NCBI RefSeq assembly: GCF_030686155.1
Contig: NZ_JAUPEV010000007.1
Span: 1 to 64,000 of the forward strand
Origin: Helicobacter_J cappadocius
GTDB taxonomy: Bacteria; Campylobacterota; Campylobacteria; Campylobacterales; Helicobacteraceae
Direction: 5' to 3'
Length of the DNA: 64,000 nt
Position 1 is the first letter of the stretch. Each line of letters opens with the position of its first letter. The translations under genes and the position numbers were made by a program. Below are positions 59,886 through 64,000 of the stretch, one piece after another. Below the pieces are notes generated by a model. It saw nothing but the letters and a program-made list of their open reading frames with translations, ran no database searches and was not told the DNA's origin.

Positions 59886-62132
59886 TTAAGCATTTTCTCT
59901 GATGTGTTTTGTGGCTAACACGAGGTTTTTTAGAGATGGTTTGACTTCTTCCCATTTTCTAGTTTTTAGCCCACAATCAGGATTTATCCATAGCTGTTCT
60001 TTTGGCAATACTTCAAGTAGGAGTTTTATCTGATGAATAATTTCCTCTTGAGTAGGGATTCTTGGGCTGTGGATATCATATACACCCGGACCTACTTCAT
60101 GAGAATACCCTACTTGAGCGAAAATTTTCAACAGTTCATTTCCACTTCTAGCAGTTTCGATACTGATGACATCTGCATCAAGATCCTCGATAGTTTTAAT
60201 GATGTCGTTGAATTCGCTATAACACATATGGGTATGGATTTGTGTTTGCGGTTTTGCAATACTTGTTGAGATTTTGAAACACTCCAATGCCCATTTTTCA
60301 TAGGTTTTGATATTTTCTTTTCGCAGAGGATAACCTTCTTTAAAAGCTGCTTCATCTACTTGAATGATCTTGATGTTGGCATTTTGCAGATCGTCGATTT
60401 CATCAGCGATTCCTAGTGCTATTTGCTTACATACTTCGCTCCTAGGAATGTCATCGCGAACAAACGACCAATTCAGGATTGTAACAGGACCTGTAAGCAT
60501 TCCTTTGACTATCTTTTTTGTTAGACTTTGTGCATAAGTTGCCCATTTTATGGTCATTGGTGAAGGTCTGCTGACATCAGCATAGATGATAGGGGGTTTG
60601 ACACACCGACTACCATAGCTTTGCACCCATCCATTTTCACTGAATACAAACCCTTTGAGTTGTTCGCCAAAATATTCAACCATATCATTTCGTTCAGGCT
60701 CTCCATGTACGAGTACATCAAGACCGATTTCTTCTTGGAATGCAACACATTCGTTGATATAGTGTTTTATTCCTTTTTCATATTCTTCGATGCTGATTTG
60801 TTCTTTTTTAAAATTTTGTCTTAATGCCCTAAGTTCTGGAGTTTGTGGAAATGAACCTATTGTGGTGGTGGGCAATAGAGGGTAGTTTAGCTCCTTGTGT
60901 TGAAGCTTGATTCTCTCTTTAAAGGCTACTTCTCGGTTTGTTTTGAGAGGTTTTTTGAGTTTTTCTTGAACATTGACATCGCCTATTTTAGAAGATTTTT
61001 TTCTGTCATCATTGATGGCTTTATTTTGTTTGTATTTTTCTTCATTAGATGGATTGATACCATTTTTAAAGAGTGATTCTAAGAGTTCAAGCTCTTGAAT
61101 TTTTTCTTTTGCAAAACTTAGCCAAGATAGTGCTTGTGCATTCATTTTTGTTTCAGAATCTTTGCTAAAAGGAGTGTGCAAAAGCGAACAACTCGAACTT
61201 AAGATAATTTTATCTTTAGGAATTTTGCTTGAGATTTTTTGTAGCAGTTCGAGTTTAGCATCAATATCTGCTATCCAAATATTCCTACCATCAATCACCC
61301 CTGCATAGAGTGTTTTACCAGATTTGGCGATGGTTTCTAGGGAGGTTAGATTCTTATCCCCGTATAAAAAATCCAGCCCAATTCCATCTATATCGCTCTG
61401 AGAGAGTATTTCTGTGGCCTCTGTGCTGTGTTCAAAATAAGTGGTTACGATTGTTTTGAATCCTTTTTTTGCGATTTGGTTATAAACATCTTTGATTTTG
61501 CTGTAAAATCTTTTGTCTTCACCTCTGGCAAAAATAGGCTCTTCAAACTGTATAAGTATTGAGGAATCCAAACTTTTGAGATTATCAAGCAATTTGAAAT
61601 AAGCATTTTTGACATTTTCAAATACATTTTCAAAGCTAGAATCATCGACAATCTTAGAAAGGCTTACGAAAGTAAAAAGACCTATGAGGTTTATTTTTGG
61701 TCGATAGCCTAAGGATTTAGCTTCTTTGTATTCGTTTTGTATTTTTGTGATGTTGATATTGTAGTTATCTTTCGCACTCAGTTCTGGGACGACATAGTGA
61801 TAATTAGTATTAAACCATTTTGTCATCTCACAAGCTACGCTATCTTTTATGCCTCTAGCCATTCCAAAATAAAGTTCTAATCCCTCAAATTTTCTAAACC
61901 TCTGTGGAATCGCTCCAAGCATATAGGCTAAATCTAGCATATTATCATACAAGCTGAAGTCATTCACGCTCACATACTCGAAGTTTTTTTGATACGACCA
62001 GTGCTTAGAACGCAATTCTTTGGCACTCTGCTCAAGATCTTTTTCAGAAATTTTATTTGACCAAAAACTTTCCAAAGACTTTTTAAGTTCTCGGTGTTCG
62101 CCGATTCTTGGAAATCCAACAATGATACCCAT
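59886..62132 (-). CDS. metE: Cobalamin-independent methionine synthase MetE
   Basis: 748 residues, the two-barrel form. Transfers a methyl group from methyl-THF polyglutamate to homocysteine. The N-terminal half starts IVGFPRIGEHRELKKSLESFW; the C-terminal catalytic half has TTTIGSFPQTPELR, QIHTHMCYSEFNDII (Zn ligands His and Cys) and NPDCGLKTRKWEE (Zn ligand Cys). Forms an operon with metF. The upstream gap contains an inverted repeat that may be regulatory. Confidence 0.97.
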   Translation of the reverse strand: MGIIVGFPRIGEHRELKKSLESFWSNKISEKDLEQSAKELRSKHWSYQKNFEYVSVNDFSLYDNMLDLAYMLGAIPQRFRKFEGLELYFGMARGIKDSVACEMTKWFNTNYHYVVPELSAKDNYNINITKIQNEYKEAKSLGYRPKINLIGLFTFVSLSKIVDDSSFENVFENVKNAYFKLLDNLKSLDSSILIQFEEPIFARGEDKRFYSKIKDVYNQIAKKGFKTIVTTYFEHSTEATEILSQSDIDGIGLDFLYGDKNLTSLETIAKSGKTLYAGVIDGRNIWIADIDAKLELLQKISSKIPKDKIILSSSCSLLHTPFSKDSETKMNAQALSWLSFAKEKIQELELLESLFKNGINPSNEEKYKQNKAINDDRKKSSKIGDVNVQEKLKKPLKTNREVAFKERIKLQHKELNYPLLPTTTIGSFPQTPELRALRQNFKKEQISIEEYEKGIKHYINECVAFQEEIGLDVLVHGEPERNDMVEYFGEQLKGFVFSENGWVQSYGSRCVKPPIIYADVSRPSPMTIKWATYAQSLTKKIVKGMLTGPVTILNWSFVRDDIPRSEVCKQIALGIADEIDDLQNANIKIIQVDEAAFKEGYPLRKENIKTYEKWALECFKISTSIAKPQTQIHTHMCYSEFNDIIKTIEDLDADVISIETARSGNELLKIFAQVGYSHEVGPGVYDIHSPRIPTQEEIIHQIKLLLEVLPKEQLWINPDCGLKTRKWEEVKPSLKNLVLATKHIRENA

Positions 62133-62176
62133 TTTTTATCCTTAGCATTTAAATTTTATGTTTTAAATACTATCAT

Positions 62177-62230
62177 ACACATATTGTGTTTTAATAAATT
62201 TTCGATATTTTATGAAAATTCAATATGTGT
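62177..62230. repeat. 10-bp inverted repeat upstream of metE
   Basis: ACACATATTG at 62177-62186 and CAATATGTGT at 62221-62230 are perfect inverted copies 34 bases apart, between the divergent metE and mutY starts. It could be a looped operator, but no regulator is known here. The remaining sequence (62133-62402) is AT-rich and has no gene. Confidence 0.4.
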
Positions 62231-62402
62231 TTGTAATAAAATCTAATCATTTTTTGTTGCAATGCTTCGCAAATAGTGGATAAGAGATATACTTTTACTA
62301 AAAGTAACATTAATAAAAAGTTAAATTTTTAATTCTAATTTGAATGATTCAAATAGACAAAATAGATATAATTTTGATATGTCAAAACATAAGATAGAGA
62401 AT

Positions 62403-63419
62403 ATGGAAGCAAAAACATTACAATCTGTGCATGATGAGATATTGAAGTGGTATAAAACAAATGGTCGCAAGGATTTGCCATGGAGAAATTTAAAAGGAGA
62501 AAATGCTCCTTATGGGGTATATGTGAGTGAGATTATGCTTCAGCAAACGCAGGTTGCTACCGTGCTAGGAAAATATTATGAGCCTTTTTTAAACGAGTTT
62601 CCGAGCTTAGAAGCATTGAAAGAGGCAAATGAAGAGAGGGTTTTATATTTATGGAGGGGGTTAGGGTATTATTTACGAGCTAGAAATATGCTCAAAACTG
62701 CAAGAATCTGTGGAAAATATCTTCCTTCTAATCCAAAAGAACTTATAAAATTACCCGGTATCGGAGAATATACTGCTGGTGCGATAGCTTGTTTTGGATT
62801 TGGCAAGTCGGTGAGTTTTGTAGATGGGAATATCAAACGGGTATTGAGCCGATTTTTTGCACTTAAATCCCCAAAAAATAATGAGTTGCAAGAAGCTGCT
62901 CAAAAGATACTCAATCAACAAAATAGCTTTGATCATAATCAGGCACTTTTAGATATTGGAGCATTGGTATGTTTGCCATTGTCCCCAAAATGTGTCATTT
63001 GCCCTTTGCAACTATGGTGCAAGGGATGGCAAGAACCATTGGTTTATACGCAAAAAAAGAAAATCACTTATGAGGTTTTGGATTTGAATCTAGGTTTGTG
63101 TGTGCTTGATGGGAAGATTGCATTAGCAAAAAGTGAAATTTCTCTATATAAGGGGCTTTATAATTTTCCTAGAGTAGTAGAAACTATTACAGATGAGGGA
63201 ATTTTGAGTTTTCCTTTTGTGGGCGAATTTAGACATTCTTATACGCGTTATAGATTGAAAGTAAAAGTTTATTTGATTTCAGATATGCAATATCTACAAG
63301 AGAGGGTAGAATTTTTTGATTTTAGAGAGCTTGATAAGCTCCCTATGAGTTCTATGACTTTGAAAGTTTTTGATATGATAAGGGAAAAGAAGTTTTTAGA
63401 CCTGCAGTTGCAGATCTAA
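62403..63419 (+). CDS. mutY: A/G-specific adenine glycosylase MutY
   Basis: 338 residues from the ATG at 62403; the start MEAKTLQ-HDEILKWY aligns with H. pylori MutY as I recall it. Longer in-frame starts (TTG 62340, ATG 62379) have no ribosome site. Catalytic Glu in VSEIMLQQTQV, helix-hairpin-helix KLPGIGEYTAGAIACFGF, catalytic Asp in SFVDGNIKR, [4Fe-4S] cysteines (C-x6-C-x2-C-x5-C) near 205-220, and a Nudix-like C-terminal domain. It removes A opposite 8-oxoG. Confidence 0.93.
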   Translation: MEAKTLQSVHDEILKWYKTNGRKDLPWRNLKGENAPYGVYVSEIMLQQTQVATVLGKYYEPFLNEFPSLEALKEANEERVLYLWRGLGYYLRARNMLKTARICGKYLPSNPKELIKLPGIGEYTAGAIACFGFGKSVSFVDGNIKRVLSRFFALKSPKNNELQEAAQKILNQQNSFDHNQALLDIGALVCLPLSPKCVICPLQLWCKGWQEPLVYTQKKKITYEVLDLNLGLCVLDGKIALAKSEISLYKGLYNFPRVVETITDEGILSFPFVGEFRHSYTRYRLKVKVYLISDMQYLQERVEFFDFRELDKLPMSSMTLKVFDMIREKKFLDLQLQI

Positions 63420-63424
63420 AAAAA

Positions 63425-64000
63425 CTATTTGAAATAAAGTCCGAAGTTTATACCCACTGTAGAAGTATTGTAATCAAGTGCATAGCTCATAAAATCAACA
63501 GAAATTTTATAGCCTAGGTGATCATTGATGTCCTTTTTGCCCCCTAGCGAAAACCCTACTCCAATACTAGAATAGTCCTGACCATTATAGAGCACCATTT
63601 CAGGTTTATTTCCATCAAGCCTATCTGCAGCTCTGAAAGCCACATTTCCACCTATGAATCCTAAGGAGTTTTCTTTTCCAAACTGCCATAAAAATCTAAC
63701 CCCAGCTTCATCACCGTTTTTGAATTTGAAATCAGGTGCATCAGCTAGGCTAGATTTGTATTTTTGAGTCAAATTTAGCCTGTAGTAGAACTGACTAGTA
63801 AAAGAAGCAAATTTATCTGCATCAACTTTCTGTGTGATAAGATTGAGGAAGAATGTATGCCCTCCGAAGTAATTCATCTGGGAGTTAAAATCATAAAAAG
63901 CCATATTGCTGATAATATCAGAATTATCTCCTATGATAACACGAAAAGTCTCACCCTTGTATAAGGTAGCCATCAAACCGATATTGGCATTACCAAAATT
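63425..64000 (-). CDS. C-terminal part of an outer-membrane beta-barrel protein (5' end outside window)
   Basis: Frame is open to the window edge on the minus strand; about 191 residues are visible, with no start inside the window required (the ATG at 63973 and TTG at 63976 are internal). Strand-rich, ending TVGINFGLYFK, with GQDYSSIGVGFSLGG and a charged hairpin. It is the last part of a porin or autotransporter-like barrel. Convergent with mutY, 5 bases apart. Confidence 0.7.
   Translation of the reverse strand, partial: NFGNANIGLMATLYKGETFRVIIGDNSDIISNMAFYDFNSQMNYFGGHTFFLNLITQKVDADKFASFTSQFYYRLNLTQKYKSSLADAPDFKFKNGDEAGVRFLWQFGKENSLGFIGGNVAFRAADRLDGNKPEMVLYNGQDYSSIGVGFSLGGKKDINDHLGYKISVDFMSYALDYNTSTVGINFGLYFK

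Noticed and set aside
1..64000. CRISPR array, transposase, integrase or phage genes
   Set aside because: No regularly spaced repeats and no such protein sequences were found; the hsdS relic is the only sign of a mobile or defence gene.

Overview
The window is AT-rich, gene-dense chromosomal DNA from an epsilonproteobacterium, most likely a Helicobacter that is not H. pylori. The support is a Helicobacter-type FlaA flagellin, many small Helicobacter outer-membrane proteins (OMPs), a cznCBA metal pump, an MagIII glycosylase, long G/C homopolymer tracts typical of phase variation, and several gene blocks in the order I remember from H. pylori: ruvB-panB-three OMPs ... M23 peptidase-minC-lpxC-tsaB-thrB-ylxR-infB-rbfA-rimP; queC-cca; rpsU-fabG-acpP-fabF-accA; flaA-magIII-hemE. 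Species cannot be fixed from the sequence alone.

Layout. 1-1.7 kb: end of a membrane protein gene and the secreted protease htrA. 1.7-6.3 kb: a surface-glycan cassette (rmlA, a radical-SAM/SPASM enzyme, a DegT-type sugar aminotransferase, a GT10 fucosyltransferase with an in-frame G12 tract). 6.3-9 kb: type II NADH dehydrogenase-like flavoprotein and a Hof-like porin. 9-14.8 kb: cznC-cznB-cznA plus a DUF3240-type small gene. 14.8-17.8 kb: a bacterial-PH-domain membrane protein whose promoter carries a G10 tract, then an autotransporter. 17.9-31.4 kb: housekeeping block (ruvB, panB, three OMPs, leuC, M23 peptidase, minC, lpxC, tsaB, thrB, ylxR, infB, rbfA, rimP). 31.5-31.8 kb: a decayed hsdS remnant. 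31.9-34 kb: queC and cca. 34-36.2 kb: a large OMP/autotransporter-barrel gene, switched OFF by a G11 tract in its signal peptide, and tRNA-Arg. 36.3-40 kb: rpsU and fatty-acid synthesis genes. 40-49 kb: flaA, a TPR-glycosyltransferase, magIII, pepD-like peptidase, an OMP, a tetraheme cytochrome, dctA, hemE. 49-59 kb: a two-partner secretion locus (lipoprotein, tpsB, OMP, tpsA) whose exoprotein gene lies between inverted copies of a small OMP gene. 59-64 kb: metF-metE, mutY and a truncated OMP gene.

Three themes stand out. First, surface variability: three homopolymer tracts, each working in a different way (internal coding ON, promoter, signal-peptide OFF). Second, the tpsA locus: a perfect 78-bp inverted repeat inside the flanking OMP paralogs could invert about 7 kb; the two defective OMP copies (one with ATA in place of ATG, one with a frameshifted 3' end) are arranged so that inversion would assemble one complete gene. 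Third, a TPR plus GT9-like glycosyltransferase lies directly behind flaA, which suggests a role in flagellin or surface glycosylation. Statements about H. pylori gene order are from memory, not from a search.
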